Shown: one piece after another, positions 27,469 through 36,329 of the stretch
Position numbering within the stretch: the stretch's first letter is position 1
Layout of the letters: every line of letters starts with the position of its first letter
Source of the DNA: Shimia sp051201625
GTDB taxonomy: Bacteria > Pseudomonadota > Alphaproteobacteria > Rhodobacterales > Rhodobacteraceae
NCBI RefSeq assembly: GCF_051201625.1
Contig: NZ_CP179203.1
Span: forward strand, 1,798,001 to 1,862,000
DNA length: 64,000 bases
Reading direction: 5' to 3'
Program-made: the position numbers and the translations under genes
Notes under the pieces: generated by a model
Seen by the model: only the letters and a program-made list of their open reading frames with translations
The model's database searches: none
Told to the model about the DNA's origin: nothing

Positions 27469-28893
27469 TCAGGTGTTAGATGCATCGGACTGATATCCGG
27501 CGGCGTCTTGAAGCCTTGCGACTGTCTCATCGCGGCCTAAAACGAGCATCATGTCGTATACGCTGGGGGTGATTGATCGTCCTGCAAGCGCCGTCCGGAT
27601 GGGACCTGCGATTTTGCCAAACTTGATTTCCCTTGCGTCGGCGTAGGCACTCAAAGATGCCTCAAGACCTTCTCGCGTCCAGCTAACATTTTGCAACTGC
27701 GGCGTCAATTCTTCGAGCATGCTGCAGGAAGTTGTATTCAGGTGTTTCGCAGCTTTCGCATCGTAGTTTAAGGGTCTATCTTTGAGAATAAATTCAGCTT
27801 TTTCAATTAGTTCCAAAAATGTTTTGGCGTGTGCCTTGAGGCAATACATCGCATCCCGTAGTAATACGGTCTTGTGCTCTGAAACCGTGGGCGCCCCCGT
27901 TAACGTCATAAAGTCCCTGAGCTCTTGCAGCAGTGCGGCATCCTCAGAAGCAGCAATGTGTTGACCGCACAGGTTTTCAAGTTTTTTGGCGTCAAAGCGG
28001 GCTGGACTTTTACCTATGCCGTCAAGGTTAAACCAATCTCTGGCCTGCGTGTCGGAGAAAAACTCGTCGTCGCCGTGGCTCCAACCTAACCGTGTTAGAT
28101 AATTACGCATGCCTGCGGCAGGATAGCCCAAAAACTGATACTCTTGCGTGCCCAATGCGCCGTGCCTTTTGGACATTTTCTTTCCGTCAGATCCGTGTAT
28201 CAGCGGGATGTGCGCCCAGACTGGGACGCTCCAGCCCATGGCTTCGTAGATCATCATCTGCCGGGCTGCATTATTTAGGTGGTCATCACCTCGGATGACA
28301 TGCGTTACGCCCATATCATGATCATCAACAACAACTGCCAACATGTATACTGGAGTCCCGTCAGAGCGCAAAAGAACCATGTCGTCCAGCTGCTCGTTCT
28401 GGATTGTGACATCCCCCTGTACTCGATCACGGATTAGGGTCGTGCCCTCTTTTGGCGCTTTAATCCTTATTACGAAAGGAGTGTCGGGATGGCTTGTGAA
28501 GTTGGCGTTCCGCCACGGGCTCCGAAACAATGTGGATTTACCTTCGGCCCGAGCTTGTTCGCGAAAATCCTGAATTTCTTTCTGCGTAGAGAAACACTTA
28601 TACGCCTTACCGGTGTCGAGAAGGTGCCTCGCAATTGCAGAGTGGTGATCTGCGCGATTAAATTGGCTAATCACGTCACCATCGTAGTTCAGGCCGAGCC
28701 AATTCATACCTTGATGGATTGCGGCGGTTGCTTCAGGTGTTGAACGTTCGCGATCTGTATCTTCGATGCGGAGCAGGAATTTGCCCCCGTGCCCACGGGC
28801 GAATAGCCAATTAAACAGTGCAGTTCGGGCTCCGCCTATGTGCAGGAAGCCCGTCGGTGACGGCGCGAAACGGGTAACAATTTGATCTGGCAT
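27469..28893 (-). CDS. gltX: Glutamyl-tRNA synthetase
   Basis: Charges tRNA-Glu with glutamate. The 474-residue protein has the class I signature FAPSPTGFLHIGGARTALFN near the N-terminus (the HIGH motif as HIGG), LRIEDTDRERS, and the KMSKRHGA motif near residue 240. Length is normal for bacterial GluRS. The start is preceded by GAAAGG. It probably shares a transcript with gltA downstream. Confidence 0.97.
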   Translation of the reverse strand: MPDQIVTRFAPSPTGFLHIGGARTALFNWLFARGHGGKFLLRIEDTDRERSTPEATAAIHQGMNWLGLNYDGDVISQFNRADHHSAIARHLLDTGKAYKCFSTQKEIQDFREQARAEGKSTLFRSPWRNANFTSHPDTPFVIRIKAPKEGTTLIRDRVQGDVTIQNEQLDDMVLLRSDGTPVYMLAVVVDDHDMGVTHVIRGDDHLNNAARQMMIYEAMGWSVPVWAHIPLIHGSDGKKMSKRHGALGTQEYQFLGYPAAGMRNYLTRLGWSHGDDEFFSDTQARDWFNLDGIGKSPARFDAKKLENLCGQHIAASEDAALLQELRDFMTLTGAPTVSEHKTVLLRDAMYCLKAHAKTFLELIEKAEFILKDRPLNYDAKAAKHLNTTSCSMLEELTPQLQNVSWTREGLEASLSAYADAREIKFGKIAGPIRTALAGRSITPSVYDMMLVLGRDETVARLQDAAGYQSDASNT

Positions 28894-29270
28894 TAGAGGC
28901 TCAACCTTTCAACAACGCTAGAACTTCTTTTTCTAAAGGTTTCAATGGATTAATTACCCTTAGCGGATGTCAATTAATTCACTTCATTCCTAAATCAGAT
29001 CAGGGCAATACACTCTTGGCCTTGGAAACGGAAGCCCTGCAAAGAACAGCTCACTCATTCAACAATATAACCAAGTTAAGGGAGTGTATCAGTTTGGCTG
29101 CGATGCGGCGATGTACCAATTACGTTGTCACCATCTTCAGGGACACAACCGTCAACTACAAGAAAAAGACGTTTTCTCGAACCAAAACCTACATCTACAA
29201 TGTGTGGTTGCGGAAAGGTCGAATTACATTAAACAGTCAGGTCTTTCGGATCTTGAATGAACTTGGTCTT
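28894..29270. other. Spacer between gltX and the accessory block
   Basis: About 380 bases upstream of gltX. It should hold the gltX promoter and the end of the accessory operon. A rightward 86-codon frame (29016-29276) overlaps the end of the BASS-like gene and has no family match or clear ribosome site, so no gene is called. Confidence 0.5.
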
Positions 29271-30209
29271 TTATAAGTCTGGTTTCGATCTATTGCCTAA
29301 AAGAGGCCGCATTATAATTGGCGTTAGGTACATTGGAATTTGATAACAGCCAAGAAACATCAGAAATTCTTCAGATTGGGTTGCGTTTGTTGCCACCAGA
29401 AAAAGTGCAATATTACGGTTGCCAGCCACAAGTGCATTTGGGCTTATGTTTTTGGATAGCGCAAAACTTTTCTGTCCCCAGTAGGCTAAAATTTGCATCC
29501 CAAAATTAGCGCCCGTCGCCACTAGCATCCATCTGGCAAGTTGCAAGGGCTCATTTGACAGCGCGGGTGTAACTGCGCTCATCAGCCCTATAACGATTAT
29601 GGCAAGAGTAATCGACGTTATCCCGTCAAGGGCTTGAAGTTCAAGCATCTCCATTTGCGGTCTAAATGCTGCGCGAAGAATGAAAGCCACAGCAACGACG
29701 GTGCAAATTGACAGACCAAGCCGCAAGGAAGTCTTTACGGCCGTAATTAAGCTTCCCAACTCCGGTGAAAGCCAAAAAATAGGAATGAGTGTTAAAGGCA
29801 GTAGCAGTGTGCCAAGTAACAGCAGCCGAAATGCATGATCAGGGGGGTGTCCAAGCATGATTGACATATTTGGGCTTCCAGTAACTGGTGGTGCCGAGAG
29901 CATGAGCACAAGCGCTATTGCGACTGAACTGTTCGCTGATCCGAAAAATAAGAATAATGCAAGGCAGAGAAGGGGCATAACCAGTTGGTAAGTAAAAATT
30001 ATAGGAAGCGTTTCCTGCGCGTGCTTAAAGACTTGCATCGCACTGGGTAACCCAACGCGAAAAGCGTTTAGAAATAGCAAGAGTAAAACTAACTCACCCA
30101 ACCAAGGGCGCATAGCACTCGCCACTTGTGGTAGTGCAAGCCCAGCGACGAGTCCGATGACCAAAACAAAGCGACCGTGTTGGGCGAGCAGTCTCAGTGT
30201 TGAACTCAT
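29271..30209 (-). CDS. BASS-like membrane transporter
   Basis: A 312-residue, very hydrophobic protein with about nine or ten membrane segments. The order of segments, the LSAPPVTGSPN patch in the middle and AGNRNIALFLVA near residue 265 resemble the bile acid:sodium symporter (BASS) superfamily. The match is partial, so substrate is unknown. It begins three bases after the dctM stop, so it is the last gene of the TRAP operon. A second permease behind a complete TRAP transporter suggests export or uptake of a related organic acid. Confidence 0.7.
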   Translation of the reverse strand: MSSTLRLLAQHGRFVLVIGLVAGLALPQVASAMRPWLGELVLLLLFLNAFRVGLPSAMQVFKHAQETLPIIFTYQLVMPLLCLALFLFFGSANSSVAIALVLMLSAPPVTGSPNMSIMLGHPPDHAFRLLLLGTLLLPLTLIPIFWLSPELGSLITAVKTSLRLGLSICTVVAVAFILRAAFRPQMEMLELQALDGITSITLAIIVIGLMSAVTPALSNEPLQLARWMLVATGANFGMQILAYWGQKSFALSKNISPNALVAGNRNIALFLVATNATQSEEFLMFLGCYQIPMYLTPIIMRPLLGNRSKPDL

Positions 30210-30212
30210 GGT

Positions 30213-31526
30213 TTAGCCGCCAGGGCCCTTTCGAATATTCTCGGGAAGCCATGTTGCTAGTTCCGGCCAGATCACAAGAATTACCACCATGAGAAGCATC
30301 AGGCCAACCATCGGGATTGCTGTTTTTGCGATATAGCCAATTTCGTGTCGAGTCATGCCCTGAAGCACAAAAAGGTTAAAACCAATGGGAGGTGTCACTT
30401 GGGCAGTCTCAATGACCACAACAAGAAAAATACCAAACCAAATAACATCGATTCCAGCGCTCCGGATCATGGGTTCAACGATAGCCATCGTAAGAACGAC
30501 GGAAGATAGGCCGTCCATGAACATACCTAAAATCAGATAAAACAGTGTTAATACCGCAATGAGGGCAACCGGAGATAAATTGTAACTATCTATCAATTCA
30601 GCGAGCGCCCGTGGCAGTCCAGTGAAACCCATGGATAACGAAAGGAAGGCTGCACCCATCAAAATGAAAGCAATCATTGCCGAAGTTTTGGTTGCACCCA
30701 TGAGTGCTTCTTTGAAAGTAGTCCAATCCAGTGAACCTTGCATCGCGGACAACAAAAGTGCACCGACAACACCAACAGCAGCGGCCTCAGTGGCAGTCGC
30801 ATAGCCGAGATACATTGACCCAATGACAACAAATACAAGCCCAAAAAGAGGTATCAAGAATCGGCTTTCAGCAATGCGTGTCAGGAGCGGCATAGTTGGC
30901 TCAGGTTCAGGACGTTGGTCTTTATATGTAAAGTGCCAAAACATTATGTAGAGCATAAAAAGTCCGGCAAGAACCAAGCCAGGGAAAACGCCTGCCATAA
31001 AAAGCTTGGTTATACTTTCATTTATCGTCACCCCGTACACGATGAGCGTAAGAGATGGTGGGATCATCAGACCTAGAGTCGCGGCACCAGCAAGCGTTCC
31101 AATAATCATAAATTCTGGGTAACCACGTTGACGCAGTTCTGGGATAGACATTTTGCCAACCATGTTGAGCGTTGCCGCTGAAGAACCAGAAACTGCCGCG
31201 AAGATTGTACAACCTGCGATATTTGTATGTAGCAAGCCGCCGGGTAGAAATCGCATCCAAGGGGCCAAGCCTCTAAACATATCTTGAGATAATCGTGTTC
31301 GATATAAGATTTCGCCCATCCAGATGAATAGGGGCAGGGCAGTTAACGTCCAACTGGAAGACCCTGTCCAGATTGTTGTGATCATGGCATCGCCTGCAGG
31401 GCGTGTCGTAAAAAGCTCCATTCCAAACCAAGCAACGCCCATCAGCGCGAGGCCTATCCACACTGAACCGCCCAACAACGTGAAAAGGACAAAAAGGAAG
31501 ATTGCTGTTGCGTAGAGTTCGCTCAT
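30213..31526 (-). CDS. TRAP transporter large permease (DctM type)
   Basis: The 437-residue 12-helix subunit that forms the translocation path of a sodium-driven TRAP transporter. Family patterns include ALPLFIWMGEIL, GCTIFAAVSGSSAATLNMVG and LGLMIPPSLTLIVYG. I use the ATG at 31526 rather than an in-frame start 45 codons upstream: it has GGAGG and overlaps the dctQ stop by 4 bases. Together with dctP and dctQ it forms a full transporter. Confidence 0.94.
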   Translation of the reverse strand: MSELYATAIFLFVLFTLLGGSVWIGLALMGVAWFGMELFTTRPAGDAMITTIWTGSSSWTLTALPLFIWMGEILYRTRLSQDMFRGLAPWMRFLPGGLLHTNIAGCTIFAAVSGSSAATLNMVGKMSIPELRQRGYPEFMIIGTLAGAATLGLMIPPSLTLIVYGVTINESITKLFMAGVFPGLVLAGLFMLYIMFWHFTYKDQRPEPEPTMPLLTRIAESRFLIPLFGLVFVVIGSMYLGYATATEAAAVGVVGALLLSAMQGSLDWTTFKEALMGATKTSAMIAFILMGAAFLSLSMGFTGLPRALAELIDSYNLSPVALIAVLTLFYLILGMFMDGLSSVVLTMAIVEPMIRSAGIDVIWFGIFLVVVIETAQVTPPIGFNLFVLQGMTRHEIGYIAKTAIPMVGLMLLMVVILVIWPELATWLPENIRKGPGG

Positions 31527-32236
31527 TCTAAAACCTCCCCCTGAATTTGAGTTTCGCGAAGCGAAAGGAGGCGGATAAGGTAATCCCAGATTGCGATTGC
31601 AAGCAGAACCGTGCCGATCGACATTGGTAGCTGTGGTAACCAAACTGGTGTGTAAACCCAATCAGAGCCAGTTTTGGCCCACATTTCTTCCCACCTCGTT
31701 GGGGAGTTGGCGAACATTGCAAATAAAGTCAGCAGCCATTCAGGTACAAAATCTTGTCCCTGCGTGCGGTCGTTCAGTACTTGTGACATGATGTTCGTTT
31801 TGATCGCGTATCGAGCGAAGTATGTGGCGGTTATTGCTGCGACGAGCATCGCTGCGGCATCTAGCCATAGCTTTGTGCTCTGGTTTAGGTTGAGTAATAT
31901 AGAGACGCGTATGTGCCCGCCTTGGGTCAGTGTAAAGGCCAACGCAAAAAATGATGTTGCCGCCATAGCGTACCCTGCATATTCCGTTGAGCCGGGAAAC
32001 GTCATACTGGACCATCGAGCCACCATCTGAGCAATGATTAGAAGCAATATCAACACCATAAAGCAAGCAGCTATTACACCGGAAATTCTGTAGACCCTAT
32101 CAAGAAGTTTCCAAATAGGTGCTAATAACCTTGCCGCTTTTGGACCCTGCCAAAGGCAGTAAAGTGCCAAGAGCGTTGGAAAAACAAAGAGCCACACCCA
32201 AAGGGGTAGCCCAAGAAATGGTTGCCAATCTCGCAT
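31523..32236 (-). CDS. TRAP transporter small permease (DctQ type)
   Basis: A 237-residue DctQ-family subunit, which bridges the binding protein and the large permease. It has four to five membrane helices and the family's conserved stretch MVARWSSMTFPGSTEYAGYA in the middle, with an extra N-terminal hydrophobic region. Its stop overlaps the dctM start. A strong hairpin separates it from dctP. Confidence 0.9.
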   Translation of the reverse strand: MRDWQPFLGLPLWVWLFVFPTLLALYCLWQGPKAARLLAPIWKLLDRVYRISGVIAACFMVLILLLIIAQMVARWSSMTFPGSTEYAGYAMAATSFFALAFTLTQGGHIRVSILLNLNQSTKLWLDAAAMLVAAITATYFARYAIKTNIMSQVLNDRTQGQDFVPEWLLTLFAMFANSPTRWEEMWAKTGSDWVYTPVWLPQLPMSIGTVLLAIAIWDYLIRLLSLRETQIQGEVLE

Positions 32237-32257
32237 GAACCCGACCCCAATTGTTTT

Positions 32258-32289
32258 GGCAGCGGCCCTGATGTTAAAAGGCCGCTGCC
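32258..32289 (-). promoter_or_regulatory. Strong hairpin between dctP and dctQ
   Basis: Perfect 10-base-pair stem GGCAGCGGCC / GGCCGCTGCC with a 12-base loop, just after the dctP stop. It lacks a T tract on the minus strand, so it more likely protects the dctP message from 3' decay, raising binding protein over permease, than terminates transcription. Confidence 0.75.
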
Positions 32290-32295
32290 GTTTGA

Positions 32296-33279
32296 TTAGT
32301 TGGCGTTGTAAGCGTCAAGTATAGCTTGGCCTTCATCACCAACTTCGGCAAGCCAGTCAGCAGTCATTTTTGCACCAATGACTTCCAGCTCGGCCAGAAA
32401 CTCGGCACTGGCATCTTCAACTTGCATGCCGTTGGCCTCAAGTTGTTCAAAATACCAATTCGCCAATTCGGATGATTTTGCCGCGCATGCTGCGCCCGTT
32501 TCGTCGGCGGCTTTTTGAACATTCGCTTGCATATCAGCACTAAGGCCTTCCCAAATACCTTTGTTCACCATTACGTAATTGCGCGGTAGCCACGCATTAA
32601 CCTTGTAATAGTGGGTTAGGTGCTCCCAGACTTTACGGTCATAACCAGTAGATCCCGAAGAAATAAACGACTCCGCTACGCCAGTTGCTAATGCTTGGCT
32701 CAACTCGGCGGCCTCCACTTGCACAGGTATCATTCCCAACTCTTCAGCGAAGGTTGCAGTTGCAGTGTTGTAAGAGCGGAATTTCACACCTTTTGTGTCC
32801 GATGAGGAGCCAACTTCTTTCTTGAAATAGAAGCCTTGACCCGGCCATGGACAGGTGTAAAGCGCGACGACGTTTAGGTCAGAGAGTTGTGCGTTAACTT
32901 TATCCTTGGCCGCAGCCCAAAGCTTATCGTTTTCCTCATAAGTGGTTGCTATAAATGGGAGATTGTCCCAGCCCAAAAGGGGTGCCTCGTTGGCATGAGC
33001 CGACATGAACCGTTCACCTATTGGAGCTTGTCCGGTTTGCACTGCGCGCTTGATTTCGCCACCTTTAAAGAGTGAACCTCCTGGGTGAACAGTAATGTCA
33101 ATTTCGCCGCCGGTATATTCGCGAACTTTGTCAGCAAAAACAACGCCCATCTCTGAATGGAAATTCGTCGCGGCATATGCCATCGGCATATCCCATTGCT
33201 CAGCTGAAGCCGCCACACCTGCGACTATGAGTGCTGCAGTCGCCGTAGCGTTTCGTAGTCTTTTGTTCATTGTTGTCAT
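32296..33279 (-). CDS. TRAP transporter solute-binding protein (DctP type)
   Basis: A 327-residue periplasmic receptor with a signal peptide (cleavage near VAASAEQW). Its sequence follows the DctP pattern: an N-terminal TNFHSEMGVVFADKVREYTGG, PGGSLFKGGE, and GVKFRSYNTAT, where the arginine would be the carboxylate ligand. Substrate is therefore an organic anion. The neighbouring DadA-like gene suggests an amino or imino acid, which is inference. GGGAGA precedes the start. Confidence 0.93.
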   Translation of the reverse strand: MTTMNKRLRNATATAALIVAGVAASAEQWDMPMAYAATNFHSEMGVVFADKVREYTGGEIDITVHPGGSLFKGGEIKRAVQTGQAPIGERFMSAHANEAPLLGWDNLPFIATTYEENDKLWAAAKDKVNAQLSDLNVVALYTCPWPGQGFYFKKEVGSSSDTKGVKFRSYNTATATFAEELGMIPVQVEAAELSQALATGVAESFISSGSTGYDRKVWEHLTHYYKVNAWLPRNYVMVNKGIWEGLSADMQANVQKAADETGAACAAKSSELANWYFEQLEANGMQVEDASAEFLAELEVIGAKMTADWLAEVGDEGQAILDAYNAN

Positions 33280-33295
33280 GTCTTTCTCCCTTTGT

Positions 33296-34567
33296 TTATT
33301 GGTATTTTGGTTCTTCTAATTTGCCCGTAGAAAAGCGCATTGGCTCAAATGGGCGAATGTCGTTATTCGAGTGCTTACCAGCGATGAGATCAGCGACCAT
33401 GCGACCAGTTTTTGGTCCTCCGGTAAGCCCAATGTGATGGTGACCAAAGGCTGCGAATACTCCACTACGTTTTATCTCACCGACCAAAGGCAAGCTGTCG
33501 GATGGAGCTGGGCGATAGCCGAGCCATTCTTCCACACTGGAAAATTTCAGGCTTGGAAACGCTTCCTGCGCCTTACGACGCAAAAAATTCAGTGGTGCTT
33601 TTGATAACTTTTCGTTCAACCCCCCAAATTCAACGACGCCTGCACACCGTAGCCCATGTTCCATCGGTGTTGCCACAAATTTTCCAGAAGTCAGCATCAT
33701 TGGGTTATTTGGTTTTATATTTGGCTCCTTGAAGAGTAGATGATAGCCTCTTTCTGCTTCGAGTGGTACGATTAAGCCTAGCTTTTGCATTAATGGTTTA
33801 GACCACACACCCGAGGATACCACGACTTTACTGCAATAAATTCGCCCGATTGAAGTGTCGATGGCACTAATGCGGCCGCCTTCCATCTCAAAATCTTTCA
33901 CTTCCGCTTGAATGAATTTGCCACCTATTTCTTCAAACAGTTCAACAAGGGTTTTGACATATGCACCAGGGTTTAGAATAAATCCATGGTTTTTGAGAAC
34001 AGCCAGCAATTGAATCTTTGGACTGAGAATCGGTTCGACGTCTTGGACTGCGCTGCCCTCAACAAATGATGGCTCAAAGCCTGCTTCGCGACGCAGTTGC
34101 CATGCAAATGAGTCGGCCTCGAAAGCTTCTCGGTCTGGGTAGGCAAAACTATATTCACTTTCCTGCACCCAATTTGCAGCTTTGGTGCCATGAGTTAAAG
34201 CTTGATGCTGCTCTAAGCTATCGCCGACTATCGTTGCCAATCCTTTGCTTATACGGCGTGTGTCGGTGACGTTGGCATAGGACATGTATTTAATGAGCCA
34301 CGGAAGGAGTTTGGGGAAATACCCCCAACGCATAAAAAGTGGGAAGTTTGGATTGGCAAGATAACCTGGACTTTTCTTGAGAAGGCCTGGTCCGGTGACA
34401 GGCACGACAGAGCAACTTGCGAGAATCCCACCATTTCCATACGACGCACCCATGCCGGGCGTGCCCTTGTCTACAAGTGTGACCTCATATCCAGACCGGC
34501 GCAGCCATATGGCAGAGGACGCGCCAACGATTCCAGCTCCGACTATTACAATATGGTCTGGCGTCAT
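33296..34567 (-). CDS. DadA-like FAD-dependent amino-acid oxidoreductase
   Basis: A 423-residue DAO-superfamily flavoprotein. The N-terminal FAD motif VIVGAGIVGASSAIWLRRSG, the EVTLVDKG strand and the C-terminal FGHHHIGLTGGPKTGRMVADL match D-amino-acid dehydrogenases of the DadA type, which oxidise D-amino acids to keto acids and pass electrons to the respiratory chain. Length is as in DadA. It is the first gene of the leftward operon ahead of dctPQM and divergent from a LysR gene. Sarcosine, hydroxyproline or other amine substrates are possible alternatives. Confidence 0.85.
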   Translation of the reverse strand: MTPDHIVIVGAGIVGASSAIWLRRSGYEVTLVDKGTPGMGASYGNGGILASCSVVPVTGPGLLKKSPGYLANPNFPLFMRWGYFPKLLPWLIKYMSYANVTDTRRISKGLATIVGDSLEQHQALTHGTKAANWVQESEYSFAYPDREAFEADSFAWQLRREAGFEPSFVEGSAVQDVEPILSPKIQLLAVLKNHGFILNPGAYVKTLVELFEEIGGKFIQAEVKDFEMEGGRISAIDTSIGRIYCSKVVVSSGVWSKPLMQKLGLIVPLEAERGYHLLFKEPNIKPNNPMMLTSGKFVATPMEHGLRCAGVVEFGGLNEKLSKAPLNFLRRKAQEAFPSLKFSSVEEWLGYRPAPSDSLPLVGEIKRSGVFAAFGHHHIGLTGGPKTGRMVADLIAGKHSNNDIRPFEPMRFSTGKLEEPKYQ

Positions 34568-34619
34568 AAAATTATGCTCCCGAGTGCTATATTATTGTGG
34601 CAGCGACTTGATATCATTT

Positions 34620-34636
34620 CCAATACAAAATATTGG
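34620..34636. promoter_or_regulatory. Palindrome in the dadA-like/LysR divergent region
   Basis: CCAATA-N5-TATTGG lies midway between the two divergent starts, nested inside a wider TATCATTT ... AAATGATA pair (34612-34619 and 34652-34659). Position and symmetry suit a regulator site, probably for the adjacent LysR protein. Confidence 0.5.
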
Positions 34637-34668
34637 TTAGTGCATCATTAAAAATGATAAGGGTGATC

Positions 34669-35589
34669 ATGCGACTACGCTTTCGTCAATTGCAGGCCTT
34701 TCACGCCATAGTTGAAGCCGGGACGGTCACGGGAGCTGCCGAGACGCTGGGAATTTCTCAGCCAGGCATTTCAAACTTATTGGCTCAACTGGAGCGTGAG
34801 ACTGGCTTGGCGTTATTTGAGCGCTTGTACGGAAGACTTGTTCCAACGCCTCAAGCTGAGCTGTTGCATCGTGAAATTGATACGATGGTCCGGGGGCTTG
34901 ATCATGTTACTCAGGCAGTTTTCGATCTTCAAAACAAGCAATTAGGTCAGCTCCAGGTTGCATCTCAGCATTCGATATCATTTGGGTTTATGCCGAAGCT
35001 AATTGCCGAGTTTTCAAAAGATAAGCCTGATATGAGTATCTCTTTTCAGTCACAGTATAGCTCGAAAATTCAGGAATGGGTGCTTTCAGGTCTCTTCGAA
35101 ATTGGTGTTAGCGAGATGCCGATACTTTACGATACCCTGCAGTACTACCCAATGCAGCTGGAGACGCGAATTGCAATGCACAAAGACAATCCGCTACATC
35201 GCCATGATGTTCTGACGCCTGAGATATTGAAGGACGAGCCATTTCTCTTGATGGGCCCTGATCACATCACACATCGTCGGTTACGCGACGTTTTCGAAGA
35301 GGCGAGGGTTCCTCTGAAGGGACGCGTTCATTCGCATCTCTTTAAAAATTTGTTGGCATTTGTCAAAGAAGGCATGGGCGTAGCAGTGCTCGATAGATTT
35401 GGGTTGGATTTTGACTATGATGACCGCTTTGTTTCACGACGATTTGCACCATCTATTACGATGGACATGGCGGTGATCACTTCTGGAACGAGGCCACTTT
35501 CTCAACTTGGCAAAGAGTTCTTGGAGCTTCTTTTAAACGAACTACGACCATACACGGTGGACAAACAGCCGATCGTTGTTGCAAGGTGA
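34669..35589 (+). CDS. LysR-type regulator of the accessory block
   Basis: A 306-residue LysR-family regulator with an N-terminal helix-turn-helix (about residues 1-60: RQLQAFHAIVEAGTVTGAAETL, SQPGISNLLAQLERE) and an effector domain. It is divergent from the dadA-like/TRAP operon and ten bases upstream of a racemase-like gene, which strongly suggests local control. The ATG at 34669, with AAGGGTG upstream, is preferred over earlier in-frame starts at 34633 and 34654. The body resembles the regulators of amino-acid or opine catabolism, but the inducer is unknown. Confidence 0.9.
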   Translation: MRLRFRQLQAFHAIVEAGTVTGAAETLGISQPGISNLLAQLERETGLALFERLYGRLVPTPQAELLHREIDTMVRGLDHVTQAVFDLQNKQLGQLQVASQHSISFGFMPKLIAEFSKDKPDMSISFQSQYSSKIQEWVLSGLFEIGVSEMPILYDTLQYYPMQLETRIAMHKDNPLHRHDVLTPEILKDEPFLLMGPDHITHRRLRDVFEEARVPLKGRVHSHLFKNLLAFVKEGMGVAVLDRFGLDFDYDDRFVSRRFAPSITMDMAVITSGTRPLSQLGKEFLELLLNELRPYTVDKQPIVVAR

Positions 35590-35599
35590 GGGTAATGAA

Positions 35600-36286
35600 A
35601 TGGAGCAAGCCACTCTTGGACTACTTGTGCTTGATACAAGCTTTCCTCGTCCACATGGTGATGTCGGCAACTCTGCTACGTGGGACTTTCCAGTAATTTT
35701 GCGTGAAGTTGGCGGTGCGAGCGCGCGAAAGGTCATTCTTGAGGATCCACGCGTGCTTTTTGAAGATTTTGTCATGGTTGGACGATCGTTGATCGCAGAT
35801 GGTTGTACGGGGCTCGCAACTTCATGCGGATTTCTGTCGCTCATGCAATCTGATTTAAAAGAAGCGCTTGGAGTGCCTTTTGCGAGCTCACCCCTGATGC
35901 AATTACCATGGATCGAGGCACTGCTTCCAAGGGGGCAATTAGCTGGTGTTCTGACAATCTCCGAAAATAGCCTGAGCGGGGCCCATCTTCGTGCGGTTGG
36001 TGCGCGACCAGATACTGACATTCGTGGGCTGCCTCAAAACGGCAGCTTCGCTACGGCCATTTTTGAGGATAGTTCAGAAATGGATTTTGACTCATGCGGT
36101 CGAGAAATGGTGGACGCGGGCATGAACTTGATCTCTGCCAAGCCAAGCATCGGAGCAATCGTTCTCGAATGCACAAACATGGCTCCGTATGCTGCAGAGG
36201 TGTCGAAGTCCACTGGGCGCCCTGTTTACTCGATCGTAAGTTTTCTAAATTGGTTTCAATCTGGCTTAACTCCGCCAAGATTTTAA
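35600..36286 (+). CDS. Asp/Glu racemase superfamily protein
   Basis: A 228-residue protein of the aspartate/glutamate/hydantoin racemase superfamily. Two cysteines lie in the expected catalytic settings: LATSCGFLSL in the first half and IVLECTNMAPYA in the second. Members invert D/L centres or isomerise maleate. The ATG at 35600 is used because of the upstream GGTGAGGG and the normal N-terminus (LGLLVLDTSFPRP). It follows the LysR gene and stands across from a D-amino-acid oxidase-like gene, so it may convert the L to the D form or the reverse. Confidence 0.8.
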   Translation: MEQATLGLLVLDTSFPRPHGDVGNSATWDFPVILREVGGASARKVILEDPRVLFEDFVMVGRSLIADGCTGLATSCGFLSLMQSDLKEALGVPFASSPLMQLPWIEALLPRGQLAGVLTISENSLSGAHLRAVGARPDTDIRGLPQNGSFATAIFEDSSEMDFDSCGREMVDAGMNLISAKPSIGAIVLECTNMAPYAAEVSKSTGRPVYSIVSFLNWFQSGLTPPRF

Positions 36287-36329
36287 ACTTCCGCATTTAG
36301 TTAAGAAGTTAGCTTTCCGTTGCTTAGTG

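Noticed and set aside
29016..29276. An 86-codon rightward frame upstream of gltX
   Set aside because: No family match or ribosome site, and it overlaps the end of the BASS-like gene.
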